Source: a virus. Taken from it: a DNA stretch of 27,147 nt. Under the pieces are notes generated by a model. The model had not been told where the DNA came from. It searched no databases and worked only from the letters and a program-made list of their open reading frames with translations. The stretch's first letter is position 1. Every line of letters begins with the position of its first letter. Both the position numbers and the translations under genes were made by a program. Positions 1 to 6,625 of this stretch are shown here, piece by piece. The DNA lies in IMG/VR virus record IMGVR_UViG_3300008266_000542, positions 1 to 27,147 of that record, one strand, 5' to 3'.

Positions 1-777
1 GTAACCGGTCGGCAGGCCACAGCTTTCCGACCCGCCCCCTCCCGTCTCCGCTTTCATCCACAGGGGCAGCTGCCCGACGGCCGAGCGGTCCGACTTCTCG
101 GCGTTGCATGCCCTGCACGCTGTCTGCAGGTTGTCGCGCGTGTGCCACCCGCCCTTGGCAAGCGGCACGCGATGGTCGAGCTCCGGCGCTCGCGGGTGTG
201 TTGAACCTCGCAGGCGCTTCGGCGTCTTGCACGAGCAGATCTGGCAGCGCCAACCGTCTCGGTCGAACACCTCGAACGGGTCTATGTTCTCGCGTGGAGC
301 TGCACGCAGGCGGGCTCGGCGCGTCGCTTTAGCGACTCGTTTGAGCCTGTCCCTTGTCTGCTGCTTCCGATCTTGATGCGCTACCGCGCATGCATCGCTG
401 CACGTGCGGCTCCATGCTCCGGTGCTCTTGAACCCCTTCCCGCAGGTCGCGCATGTAGGGCGTGAGCCCATACATGAGCTGCAATACACCCGGCCTTCCG
501 TGTGCCCGACAAAGCCCTCGCCGCAGTGGCTGCAGTTGCGACACCAGACCCGAGTCAGCGGAGGCGATGCATCTCGCTGCTGCTGGAAGCGCGCGCGTCT
601 CACGTTCTGCACGTGGATGAACCCGCACTCGCGCGAGCAGCACGTCGTTCGGCCTGCCACTTTGGGCTTGTAGACCTTGCTGCAGACCAGGCACGTTTCC
701 GCGCGCCGGTTGTTGATACGTCTATCGCCCGCGTCGATGTGGATCTCGGCCGGTGTCACGGCCGAGCAATCGAACAT
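1..777 (-). CDS. HNH endonuclease with N-terminal zinc-ribbon repeats (3' end cut by window edge)
   Basis: The frame is open for 259 codons from ATG 777 to the window edge, so the C-terminus is missing. The first 140 or so residues carry repeated Cys pairs (CLVC...CCSREC, CRNCSHCGEGF...YCSSC, CATCGKGF...TCSDAC), which look like three zinc-ribbon units. A basic linker (KRVAKATRRARLRA) follows. The C-terminal part is a classic HNH nuclease: DPFEVFDRDGWRCQIC, ELDHRVPLAKGGWHTRDN, LQTACRACNAEKSDR, giving the His and Asn of the beta-beta-alpha-metal fold plus four Cys zinc ligands. The start is set by the TGATG overlap with the upstream HNH gene, which suggests translational coupling. HNH proteins at this spot often sit beside terminase genes and help DNA packaging, or act as free-standing homing enzymes. 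Which applies here is not visible. The zinc-ribbon array in front of an HNH domain is less usual. Confidence 0.85.
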   Translation of the reverse strand, partial: MFDCSAVTPAEIHIDAGDRRINNRRAETCLVCSKVYKPKVAGRTTCCSRECGFIHVQNVRRARFQQQRDASPPLTRVWCRNCSHCGEGFVGHTEGRVYCSSCMGSRPTCATCGKGFKSTGAWSRTCSDACAVAHQDRKQQTRDRLKRVAKATRRARLRAAPRENIDPFEVFDRDGWRCQICSCKTPKRLRGSTHPRAPELDHRVPLAKGGWHTRDNLQTACRACNAEKSDRSAVGQLPLWMKAETGGGGSESCGLPTGY

Positions 778-1202
778 CACTCCTGTCGACTCCACGGGTG
801 GGTGGGGTCGAGGGGCACGCCGTCGACGTTGCAGCCGCGCAGCGTCCCGGTCTTCTCCTGCTCCTGCTTGGCGCCGTCGTGGCACCGCTTGCACAGCGGC
901 TGCCAGTTCGTGCGCGCCCAGAACTTCGTCTCATCGCCTCGGTGTGGCTCGATGTGATCGACAACCTCGGCCGCCGTAGTCCTGCCCAGCTGCTCGCACA
1001 TGCGACACAGCGGGTGCTCGGCGAGGAACACTCGCCGGGCGTCCTGCCACTTGCGTCCGTAGAGTCCGGCCCGCTGAGTTGGTAGCAGCCACTTCGAGGG
1101 CTTGCCCGCCATCGACACGTGATCCGCGCAGTAGCCGACCTTGCCCACCACCAGAGCCCGGCATCCGGGCGATCCGCAGGGGCGAGGAGCTGCTGCAGGC
1201 AT
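777..1202 (-). CDS. HNH endonuclease
   Basis: This 141-residue protein is a compact phage HNH nuclease. An N-terminal CGSPGCRALVVGKVGYCADH zinc knuckle is followed by SKWLLPTQRAGLYGRKWQ and ARRVFLAEHPLCRMCEQLG. The core is AAEVVDHIEPHRGDETKFWA and NWQPLCKRCHDGAKQEQEK, which supply the DH...N...H catalytic residues and the CxxC pairs. Related proteins lie next to small terminase genes in many siphoviruses, where HNH activity supports cos cleavage or packaging. The terminase genes would lie beyond base 1. The start overlaps the stop of the upstream gene (TGATG at 1200-1204), and the stop overlaps the start of the second HNH gene in the same way. Two adjacent, clearly different HNH genes suggest separate acquisitions rather than a recent duplication. 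Confidence 0.9.
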   Translation of the reverse strand: MPAAAPRPCGSPGCRALVVGKVGYCADHVSMAGKPSKWLLPTQRAGLYGRKWQDARRVFLAEHPLCRMCEQLGRTTAAEVVDHIEPHRGDETKFWARTNWQPLCKRCHDGAKQEQEKTGTLRGCNVDGVPLDPTHPWSRQE

Positions 1203-1459
1203 CAGCCGTTGAACGCCCGGATGGGGACGTTCCGGTTGAGGGTCTCGCCGGTCGACAGCGTGGCCGTGGCCTCGAGCTGGTAGGTGCGCCCGTGCACGAG
1301 GCCCGAGACGCGCACCGTGGACACCGACCCGTTCACGCCCTGCGGGGTGAGCGTCACGCCGGGGATCGCCGTGTAGGCGACCGAGACCAGCGTCGCGTTG
1401 CCGAGGTCGGTCCAGTTGATGGACACGTTCGCGCTGTCGTTGGGGTCGAGGTTGATCAT
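1202..1459 (-). CDS. Small beta-sandwich virion protein (fiber-tail adaptor-like)
   Basis: This 85-residue protein starts MINLDPNDSANVSINW and has a fibronectin/Ig-like pattern: alternating hydrophobic strands, GVNGSVSTVRVSGLVHGRTY, then QLEATATLSTGE. Small proteins with the 'DPND...V.W' opening and the 'GRTYQLEATATLSTGET' strand occur next to tail-fibre or decoration genes in many proteobacterial phages and are annotated as fiber-tail adaptor or structural proteins. That assignment comes from memory of the family, not from a search. It overlaps both neighbours by TGATG and lies directly downstream of the beta-repeat protein, which fits a virion complex. No catalytic residues are visible. Confidence 0.7.
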   Translation of the reverse strand: MINLDPNDSANVSINWTDLGNATLVSVAYTAIPGVTLTPQGVNGSVSTVRVSGLVHGRTYQLEATATLSTGETLNRNVPIRAFNG

Positions 1460-2271
1460 CAGTGCACCGTGTCCGTCCTGCCGCGTCCGCTCACCGTCGA
1501 GCTGCGTCCACCGCTCACCGTCTCGCCCGAGACCGACCCGCGCACGCGCGCGAGGCGGTACACGCCGGGCTCGTAGGGCACCGTCTGACCGCTTGCCTCG
1601 AGCGTGAGCGCCCCGAGCGTCGCCGTCAGGCTGCCCCGCAGGGCGAGGCTGCCGGCCGCAGAGAGGCTCAAGGCGTCAAGGGTGACCGAGGCCGCGCCCG
1701 TGATGGGGAGCCGCCCAGAAGCCGCCAGCGTCAGCGCGCCGAGGGTCTGGTCGAGCTGCCCGCGGATCTCGGTGCGTCCGGCCGAGTTGGCCGTGAGCGC
1801 CCCGAGCGTCACCGCGAGCGTGCCCCGGACAGCGAGGCGGCCCTGAGCGTCGAGCGTCAGGGTGCCGAGCGTCGCGTTGAGCGTGCCCGTGTTGCCGTTC
1901 GAGAGCTGCCCCGAGGCGCTCAAGGTCAGCGCGCCGAGCGTGCTGCCCAGCGTGCCGCGCACCTCGAGGCGCCCGGTCGAGACAACGGTCAGCGCCCCGA
2001 GCGTCGCGTTCAGCGACCCGGTGATGCCGCCGCCCAGCGACCCAGAGGCCGAGAGCGTCAGCGCCCCGAGCGTGACATCGAGCGCGCCGAGGATCTCCCG
2101 GACGCCCTGCTGCGCCAGCCCGTCACCGACTTGGAAACGGGCGGTGAACGGCAGCGCGGCCGAGAGCCGGGCGCCGGCCAGAGCCCCGCCTGCGCGGAAC
2201 CCCTGCACCGCTCCGGCCGTGCCGGACGCGCGCACGAGCTGCGCGGATGCGCCGCCCGCGAGCAGCGCCAT
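1459..2271 (-). CDS. Beta-repeat virion protein with eight TLGALTL-type repeats
   Basis: The protein has 270 residues. After a Gly/Ala-rich N-terminus, residues 64-232 or so form eight tandem units of 21-23 residues. Their consensus is L-x-x-T-L-G-A-L-T-L-x-A-x-G-x-L-x-x-x-G-x, as in TLGALTLSASG. Two longer units contain Gly/Asn-rich inserts (SLGGGITGS and QLSNGNTGT), and the unit lengths near the N-terminal half alternate 23, 21, 23, 21. Regular two-strand repeats of this kind usually build a beta-solenoid or trimeric beta-prism as in phage fibres. The C-terminus is basic and Ser/Gly-rich. The gene sits between a 716-residue structural candidate (1-nt gap) and a small adaptor-like gene (TGATG overlap). 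Function as a fibre or decoration protein is inferred from context and repeats only. Confidence 0.72.
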   Translation of the reverse strand: MALLAGGASAQLVRASGTAGAVQGFRAGGALAGARLSAALPFTARFQVGDGLAQQGVREILGALDVTLGALTLSASGSLGGGITGSLNATLGALTVVSTGRLEVRGTLGSTLGALTLSASGQLSNGNTGTLNATLGTLTLDAQGRLAVRGTLAVTLGALTANSAGRTEIRGQLDQTLGALTLAASGRLPITGAASVTLDALSLSAAGSLALRGSLTATLGALTLEASGQTVPYEPGVYRLARVRGSVSGETVSGGRSSTVSGRGRTDTVH

Positions 2272-2272
2272 G

Positions 2273-4423
2273 TCAGGCCACCGTCAGCTTGGCGTACAGG
2301 TCGACGCCGCCGGGCAGCGAGCCCGAGGGCACGAAGCGACGACGACGGCCGACGGAATCGGAGCCGATGCCCGAGTCCCAGGCCGAGCCGTTCCAATACT
2401 CGAAGACGCCGTTGGTGCTGCCCGAGCTCGCCTGGGTGAGCACGAGCGCGTCCGTGTCGGCGCGGTAGATGTTGATCGTGTGCACGCCCGGGGTCGCGCC
2501 GAAGAGCGCGGTCTGCACCCATGCGAAGGTGCCGTTGCCCGCGTTGAAGTCGCCGAAGTTCCAGCGGTACTGCGAGGGCAGCGCGTCGTCGGTCTCGTAC
2601 ACGAGCGCGAGCGACAGGATGCGCGCCGGCAGCATCACGACGCCCGCAGTGCGGAACTGGAAGGCGAACTGGATCGCGCTCGGCGTGCCGAGGCCCGAGA
2701 GGTCGCCGTCCGCGGGCACGTCGGTCCACGCGCCCGAGTTGTCGTCGATGCCCGACGTGCGCACCTGCACGCGGTACGCGTCAGGCGCCACGCCCATCGT
2801 GTGGTCGCCGAGGTTGGCGACGTTGTTGGTGACGACCCGGTAGAGCTTGGCCGGCGTCGCGCCGAGGTTGATCTTCGGGCAGATGATCCGGTTGTTCACG
2901 TCCGCCTGGAAGTCGAGGTCGGCGGCGAGCGGGTACGCGGTCAAGGCGTTGGCGGTTGTGGCCGTAGCGCCGCTATACAGCCAGAACAGCCAGCCATCCT
3001 CGACCCAGACGAACGGCAGCGAGGAGCCGTTGAGCGAGTGCACCCAGACAGGGCTGTCCGTGTCGCGCAGCGACGACGGAAGCTGGCTCGCGGCGCACAT
3101 GGCGCGGCGATCGAACTGCTGCCCGCCCGTGTAGTAGTCGGTGACGTAGAGCGACGTGCTCTGGCCCGACGTGGTCGCGATGACGAGCTTGTCGAGCGAT
3201 CCGGCGACGTCCAGCGAGATGAACGGCGTCGAGCCGCTGGCCGAGTTGGTGTTCGTGCCGCCCGGCGGCACCTCGGACATCGAGTCAGCGACGAACGTGG
3301 TGCTCGCCGCGACGATGGCCGAGAGCGGCGCGCGAAGGATGCGGGTAGTCGTGAACAGATACAGGGACGGCACCGAAGCGCCCGGGCCGTGGTTGAGGGT
3401 CGCCACGCGGCCGTTGTTCGACTGCGACACGTTGCCCGCCACGGTCTGACCGCCGGTGATCACCATGTCGGCGCCGCTCAACGTCGCAGCGCCAGCGGTC
3501 AACGTCAGCGCCGCGCGGATGTTGTACCGATAGATCGACAGCGTCGTCGACGCGCCGTTGGTCGAGTAGACGTACTGTTGCGTCCACGAGTCGCGGTCGT
3601 TGAGCGCGCAGCCGCCGATGGTCGTGTTCGTGATCGTCGCGGCGTCCTTGAGCCAGTAGGTCGCCTTGATCTTGTCGACCGTGGTCGCCGCCGGGATCGC
3701 CGTCGCCGGGTTCTGGAAGTCCTCGAAGCGCAGGCCCTTGGTGACGAACAGGCCACCGTTGCCGGCGGTTGCGTTCGTGGTCGCCTGGACGAGCATCAGG
3801 TCCTGGATGACGTAAGGCGTGCCGGTCGAGATGGTTCCGGCGCTGGCCGTCAGCGTGATGCTCGTGTCCGAGCCGATGGCGCTGATCTGGTACCACGTCG
3901 TGATCTGCTGCGGGTCCGTCGAGCCGAAGCCGATGCGCGAGCCGACCGAAAGTCCGGTGTTCCAAGCGGTGCCGGAACCCGTGACCGCGGTGCCCGAGAC
4001 GCCGACGGTGCCGGTCGTGTAATTCTCGAGGATGGCGCGCAGGCCGCGGACAGTGTGAGCCGTGGCCGTCGGGAAGGTCAGCGTGACCGCACCGGCGAGC
4101 GTGTAGGTGTTGGTCGAGGGCACCCACGTCCAGAGCTGCACGCGGCGCGTGGCCGCCGCGGTGGCGGCGTCAGAGCCGAAGACCCAGAACAGGTCGTCGG
4201 CGATCTTGACCGGGTGGACGAAAGCCGACGGGATGGCGAGCGACGATTCGCCGAAGTTCGCCACGCCGAGCGGCGCCGGGCCGATGAACTTGTCGACCGC
4301 GCCCGCGCCCAAGTTGAACTGCCCGGTGTGCTTGCCGCGGTTGATCTTCGTCGCGTCATACGCGCCGCCGATCGCAACCTGGGCGAGCGATCCGTTGAAC
4401 AGCTGTTCGATTGCGGCCTTCAT
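2273..4423 (-). CDS. Large late structural protein, family not recognised
   Basis: This 716-residue protein is rich in Thr, Ser, Ala and Gly with few charged residues, and has long runs of alternating hydrophobic positions, as expected of a beta-rich virion protein. It opens with MKAAIEQLFNGSLAQV. Aromatic-rich stretches (DDLFWVFGSD, VQLWTWVPSTNTY, WVEDGWLFWLYSG) recall beta-propeller or carbohydrate-binding folds, but no named domain is evident. The end, FEYWNGSAWDSGIGSDSVGR, resembles surface-exposed tail or fibre tips. It lies in the late unit after the candidate terminator and before the TLGALTL repeat protein. ATG 4423 is supported by an ATGA overlap with the preceding gene. A tail-fibre, decoration or baseplate-associated role is likely but unproven. 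Confidence 0.78.
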   Translation of the reverse strand: MKAAIEQLFNGSLAQVAIGGAYDATKINRGKHTGQFNLGAGAVDKFIGPAPLGVANFGESSLAIPSAFVHPVKIADDLFWVFGSDAATAAATRRVQLWTWVPSTNTYTLAGAVTLTFPTATAHTVRGLRAILENYTTGTVGVSGTAVTGSGTAWNTGLSVGSRIGFGSTDPQQITTWYQISAIGSDTSITLTASAGTISTGTPYVIQDLMLVQATTNATAGNGGLFVTKGLRFEDFQNPATAIPAATTVDKIKATYWLKDAATITNTTIGGCALNDRDSWTQQYVYSTNGASTTLSIYRYNIRAALTLTAGAATLSGADMVITGGQTVAGNVSQSNNGRVATLNHGPGASVPSLYLFTTTRILRAPLSAIVAASTTFVADSMSEVPPGGTNTNSASGSTPFISLDVAGSLDKLVIATTSGQSTSLYVTDYYTGGQQFDRRAMCAASQLPSSLRDTDSPVWVHSLNGSSLPFVWVEDGWLFWLYSGATATTANALTAYPLAADLDFQADVNNRIICPKINLGATPAKLYRVVTNNVANLGDHTMGVAPDAYRVQVRTSGIDDNSGAWTDVPADGDLSGLGTPSAIQFAFQFRTAGVVMLPARILSLALVYETDDALPSQYRWNFGDFNAGNGTFAWVQTALFGATPGVHTINIYRADTDALVLTQASSGSTNGVFEYWNGSAWDSGIGSDSVGRRRRFVPSGSLPGGVDLYAKLTVA

Positions 4424-4608
4424 TCCTGAACCTCGTTCGGGTCAACCCCGGCGACCGTCGCGCCGAGGAAGGCGCAGACCGGGCCGTTGGTGTCGATTTC
4501 GCGGCGGCACGGCACGAGCTCGAGCAGCCCGTAGGTGCCGGCCTCGGCCACGCGGTAGCCAGGAGCGCCGGCCACCGGGTCCAGGCGCTCGACGGTGATC
4601 GTCGTCAC
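4420..4608 (-). CDS. Small conserved-looking late protein, unknown function
   Basis: This 62-residue acidic protein begins at a GTG (MTTITVERLDPVAGAPGYRV when initiated with Met) and contains LLELVPCRREIDTNGPVCAF. No domain is recognised. It overlaps the next gene by ATGA and follows the 135-residue gene after 11 bases, so it belongs to the same late transcript. The GTG start is the only one that keeps most of the frame. It may be a minor virion component or assembly factor, but nothing in the sequence decides this. Confidence 0.6.
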   Translation of the reverse strand: MTTITVERLDPVAGAPGYRVAEAGTYGLLELVPCRREIDTNGPVCAFLGATVAGVDPNEVQE

Positions 4609-4619
4609 AGGTCACCCCG

Positions 4620-5027
4620 TCAGGCGTTGGCGTCCGTGAGCGTGAAGCCGGTGATGCTGAACTGCTGGCCGGCGGTGAACGTCAGCGAATCGACGGTCAT
4701 GTCGCCACCGTTGCCGGTGAGCGTGACGGTGCCCTGCGCGTGGCAGGTCGTGCCGGTCGAGTCGTACAGGCGGAAGTGCGCGGCGGTGCCCGAGGCGTCG
4801 GCCGAAGCGTCCACCCACGAGCCGGAGAGCGCCTTCGAGCCGCCCGAGGCTGCGGCCATCCAGTCGGACGGCAGGTTGACGGTCGCGAGCACCGAGCCGG
4901 CGTCGGCCGCGGCGCAGTTCGCCGGGACGGAGCCCGAGCGGATGCGGAGGATCGCGCTCGCGCCGATGGCGGTCTCGATCGCATCGAGGCGCGCGTTGCG
5001 GACAGCGGTGGACAGCTGGACGGCCAT
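4620..5027 (-). CDS. First late gene: small probable virion protein
   Basis: This 135-residue protein opens with a short helix (AVQLSTAVRNARLDAIETAIG) followed by a beta-rich body: ILRIRSGSVP, ATVNLPSDWM, HFRLYDSTGTTCHAQGTVTL, and FTAGQQFSITGFTLTDANA at the end. The helix-then-sandwich arrangement recurs in small virion proteins of proteobacterial phages, usually of unknown role. A good ribosome site (AGGAG, 7 bases before ATG 5027) supports the start. It is the first gene after the intrinsic terminator at 5046-5071, so its expression should depend on late antitermination if the promoter and Q assignments are right. Confidence 0.72.
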   Translation of the reverse strand: MAVQLSTAVRNARLDAIETAIGASAILRIRSGSVPANCAAADAGSVLATVNLPSDWMAAASGGSKALSGSWVDASADASGTAAHFRLYDSTGTTCHAQGTVTLTGNGGDMTVDSLTFTAGQQFSITGFTLTDANA

Positions 5028-5045
5028 GTCGGGGCTCCTAGAACG

Positions 5046-5071
5046 AAAAAAGCCCGCACGGGGCGGGCTTT
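5046..5071 (-). terminator. Intrinsic terminator upstream of the late genes (tR'-like)
   Basis: On the minus strand a 7-bp stem (AGCCCGC/GCGGGCT, 5063-5069 with 5051-5057) with a 5-base loop is followed by six T (5051-5046). This is a textbook rho-independent terminator. It lies between the Q-like gene with its candidate promoter and the first late gene, the position of tR' in lambda. Confidence 0.8.
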
Positions 5072-5109
5072 GGTGGATTGTCTCGGGCGCAGCGCCCCGA
5101 GTTGACCGT

Positions 5110-5139
5110 CTTTTAGTGTCTAGACATCCAGAGAGTCAA
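5110..5139 (-). promoter_or_regulatory. Candidate late promoter (PR'-like)
   Basis: Minus strand: -35 TTGACT (5139-5134), an 18-bp spacer, -10 TAAAAG (5115-5110), predicted start near 5103. The spacer contains a perfect 10-bp palindrome, TGTCTAGACA (5117-5126). The terminator at 5046-5071 begins about 30 bases downstream. It is assigned by eye from the sigma70 consensus and the lambda-like context. Confidence 0.5.
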
Positions 5140-5153
5140 TGACCAATTTCCTA

Positions 5154-5519
5154 TCAAATGCACAGGCCACGAGACCGCAGCGCGCCGCGGAAGAACCAGA
5201 GCGTCGCCCGCCAGTGCGTGTACAGCGCCGCGCGCGAGATCCCGAGCCGGTTCGCCTTCACCTGGGCGGGGCTCGCGGACTTGTACCAGGCGTCGATCAT
5301 CGCCTTCGTCCGCGGCGGGCTGTCGAGGTACACGCGGTCGACGAGAATCAGGATTTCGTCGTTCGACAGCTGCTCGCCGCCGAGCACAGCGCCGTCGTGG
5401 ATCAGCCGCAGCCGCTCGAGCGGGTGCATGCCGCCGCCCTGCCCTTCGCGCGCGTCACGCGCCCAAGCGTCGAGCAGCTGGTCGACGGGCTGCAGGTCAG
5501 GGTCGAGGGATGCGGTCAT
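5154..5519 (-). CDS. Q-like late antitermination regulator (putative)
   Basis: This 121-residue protein begins MTASLDPDLQPVDQLLDAWA. Its C-terminal half contains LSNDEILILVDRVYLDSPPR, TKAMIDAWYKSASPAQVKAN and RLGISRAALYTHWRATLWFF, a helix-turn-helix-like pattern (AQVKANRLGISRAALYTHW) preceded by a D-x-V-Y-L-D segment. Phage Q proteins of the 21/933W type have a similar size and a C-terminal helical DNA-binding part. DUF1133-type proteins are an alternative assignment. Context is the main support: it is the last gene of the replication operon and is followed by a candidate promoter and intrinsic terminator that guard the late genes, exactly where Q lies in lambdoid phages. ATG 5519 overlaps the upstream stop by ATGA. 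The longer in-frame extension to 5888 is rejected because it runs across two real genes. Confidence 0.6.
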   Translation of the reverse strand: MTASLDPDLQPVDQLLDAWARDAREGQGGGMHPLERLRLIHDGAVLGGEQLSNDEILILVDRVYLDSPPRTKAMIDAWYKSASPAQVKANRLGISRAALYTHWRATLWFFRGALRSRGLCI

Positions 5520-5758
5520 GAGGTCCTCAAGCAGCGTTCGGTGATCCGGGTGACGTACCAGTCCGAAGCGCCACCAGCGGGCGCGTAGAGGCGCAGGACG
5601 TCGAGAGCTTCGGCAGCGGTCGCGAACCTGAGCGCGCCGGCGTGCCAGAATTGGCACCAGACCGGCTGCGCGTAGCGGTCGAGGCCCGAGAGGTAGACCT
5701 CGCCCGTCTCCGGCCGGCGGGTGATGCACCACAGGAGCGGCGGGTCGCGGTCGGTCAT
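5516..5758 (-). CDS. Small hypothetical protein of the replication operon
   Basis: This 80-residue protein reads MTDRDPPLLWCITRRPETGE then VYLSGLDRYAQPVWCQFWHA. It is probably a small alpha/beta protein with Trp and Cys clusters. The tail, SDWYVTRITERCLRTS, has no recognised motif. The start is set by an ATGA overlap with the nuclease gene, and the end overlaps the Q-like gene by ATGA, so the three are translationally coupled. Function is unknown. Confidence 0.65.
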   Translation of the reverse strand: MTDRDPPLLWCITRRPETGEVYLSGLDRYAQPVWCQFWHAGALRFATAAEALDVLRLYAPAGGASDWYVTRITERCLRTS

Positions 5759-6087
5759 GGCTCCATGGGCCCCAGCTCGCCGCGGATGAGCGGCAGGGCG
5801 TCCTCGAGGCGCATGACCACAAGCCATTCCTTCCCGTCGCCCCGGCAGGCGACGACGGGCGTGTCGTGTGGCCCGCAAGCCGCGACACACTGCTCGACCC
5901 ACTCGTGGACGGCGATGCCTTTGCGACGCTTGACCTCCCAGGCGAACCGCCCAGTCTGGGTCAGGTCGTGCCCACCGTCGCGGGCCTGCCCGAGCTTGCG
6001 GCGCACCACGAGCCCGAGCTGCTCGCTGAGGATCTTGGCGACCTCGCGTTCGCCGTCCTTGCCCTTCTCGCGCGACCGCCTGCTCAT
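5755..6087 (-). CDS. PD-(D/E)XK nuclease, Holliday-junction-resolvase-like
   Basis: This 110-residue protein has the order of motifs seen in Hjc/VRR-NUC-like nucleases: basic MSRRSREKGKDGEREVAKIL with the early acidic residue (E13/E15), GQARDGGHDL with D41, then FAWEVKRRKG supplying E51-x-K53. A later helix, HEWVEQCVAACG, and a WLVVMRLEDAL segment complete the fold. It would cleave branched or structured DNA, plausibly recombination or replication junctions, with metal ions. RusA-type resolvases use a different motif, so the exact substrate is open. ATGA overlaps on both sides place it in the replication operon. The start is at 6087 rather than the longer upstream in-frame option, which would cross other genes. 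Confidence 0.78.
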   Translation of the reverse strand: MSRRSREKGKDGEREVAKILSEQLGLVVRRKLGQARDGGHDLTQTGRFAWEVKRRKGIAVHEWVEQCVAACGPHDTPVVACRGDGKEWLVVMRLEDALPLIRGELGPMEP

Positions 6088-6224
6088 GACGCCCCCCACA
6101 CGAGCGCGATGACCGCGCGCGCGACGACGATGGCAACGCCGCCGAGGATGCCGAAGAACACGCCGACCGCGGCCCACACCGCGAGGACCTTCAGCCAGCC
6201 GATCAGGGCGTCGATGGTGCTCAT
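6084..6224 (-). CDS. Small single-pass membrane protein
   Basis: This is a 46-residue protein. MSTIDALIGWLKVLAVWAAV leads into a continuous hydrophobic stretch (FFGILGGVAIVVARAVIALV) that is a clear membrane segment, possibly two short ones. Its start overlaps the HNH gene by ATGA and its stop overlaps the nuclease gene by ATGA, so the frame is constrained on both sides despite its small size. Function is unknown. Early phage membrane peptides of this kind can affect exclusion or host membrane functions, but nothing specific is visible. Confidence 0.68.
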   Translation of the reverse strand: MSTIDALIGWLKVLAVWAAVGVFFGILGGVAIVVARAVIALVWGAS

Positions 6225-6625
6225 GCGGCGCGCTGCTCGCGTTGAGCCTTGAGCTTCGCGTTGAGGGCTTGGCGATACGCGAGGTATTTCGGCGCGTTGA
6301 GGTTTTCACGCTGCGTTCCCCAGCGGAGGTTCTCAGGCCGGTTGTTGCGCGCGTCCTCGTCCAGGTGCATGCAAACCTGGCCGGGCTGAGGCGGCCCGCT
6401 GAAGGCTTCGCAAACCAGGCGAGCGACCTTGTACGTCCGACGACGAAGGACGTACAGATACCGGCTCCCGTCCCACTGGCCGAACGAGCCGACTCCGCCG
6501 TAGATCCGTGTTCCGCCGTATGGCATCGGCGCGACGCGAGCGCAGGCGCGGACTCGCCCTTGCGATGAGACCTCGATGACCGGCACCGAGGGCACCTGCT
6601 TCCAGATTTCCTGTGCCGCGGACAT
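6221..6625 (-). CDS. HNH endonuclease with NUMOD4-like N-terminus
   Basis: This 134-residue protein starts [20 protein letters not shown] followed by SQGRVRA, which resembles NUMOD4 ('IWKQVPG...YEVSNQGRVR'). The HNH part is KVARLVCEAFSGPPQPGQV, then CMHLDEDARNNRPENLRWGT and QRENLNAP, the HNH_3 signature with H, N-N-R-P-E-N-L-x-W-G-T. Such genes are typical free-standing homing endonucleases that move between phage replication genes. Here it sits directly after ssb (TGATG at 6623-6627), a usual homing spot. A TTG three bases upstream is a less likely start than ATG 6625. Confidence 0.88.
   Translation of the reverse strand: MSAAQEIWKQVPSVPVIEVSSQGRVRACARVAPMPYGGTRIYGGVGSFGQWDGSRYLYVLRRRTYKVARLVCEAFSGPPQPGQVCMHLDEDARNNRPENLRWGTQRENLNAPKYLAYRQALNAKLKAQREQRAA

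Noticed and set aside
329-694. Minus-strand 121-codon frame
   Set aside because: A shadow of the zinc-ribbon HNH gene, whose true frame runs open from 777 to the window edge.
1459-2271. Repeats suggestive of a CRISPR array
   Set aside because: The periodicity is 63-69 bases of coding sequence, degenerate, with no constant repeat or unique spacers; it is a protein repeat.
1862-4429. Very long plus-strand open frame (855 codons) opposite the structural gene
   Set aside because: Arg/Ala/Gly/Val-rich antisense reading typical of GC-rich DNA. The minus-strand frame has a sensible protein and coupled starts.
5081-5101. Second hairpin (TCGGGCGC...GCGCCCCGA) as a terminator
   Set aside because: The stem is imperfect and there is no T-run on either strand; it may only be part of the late leader.
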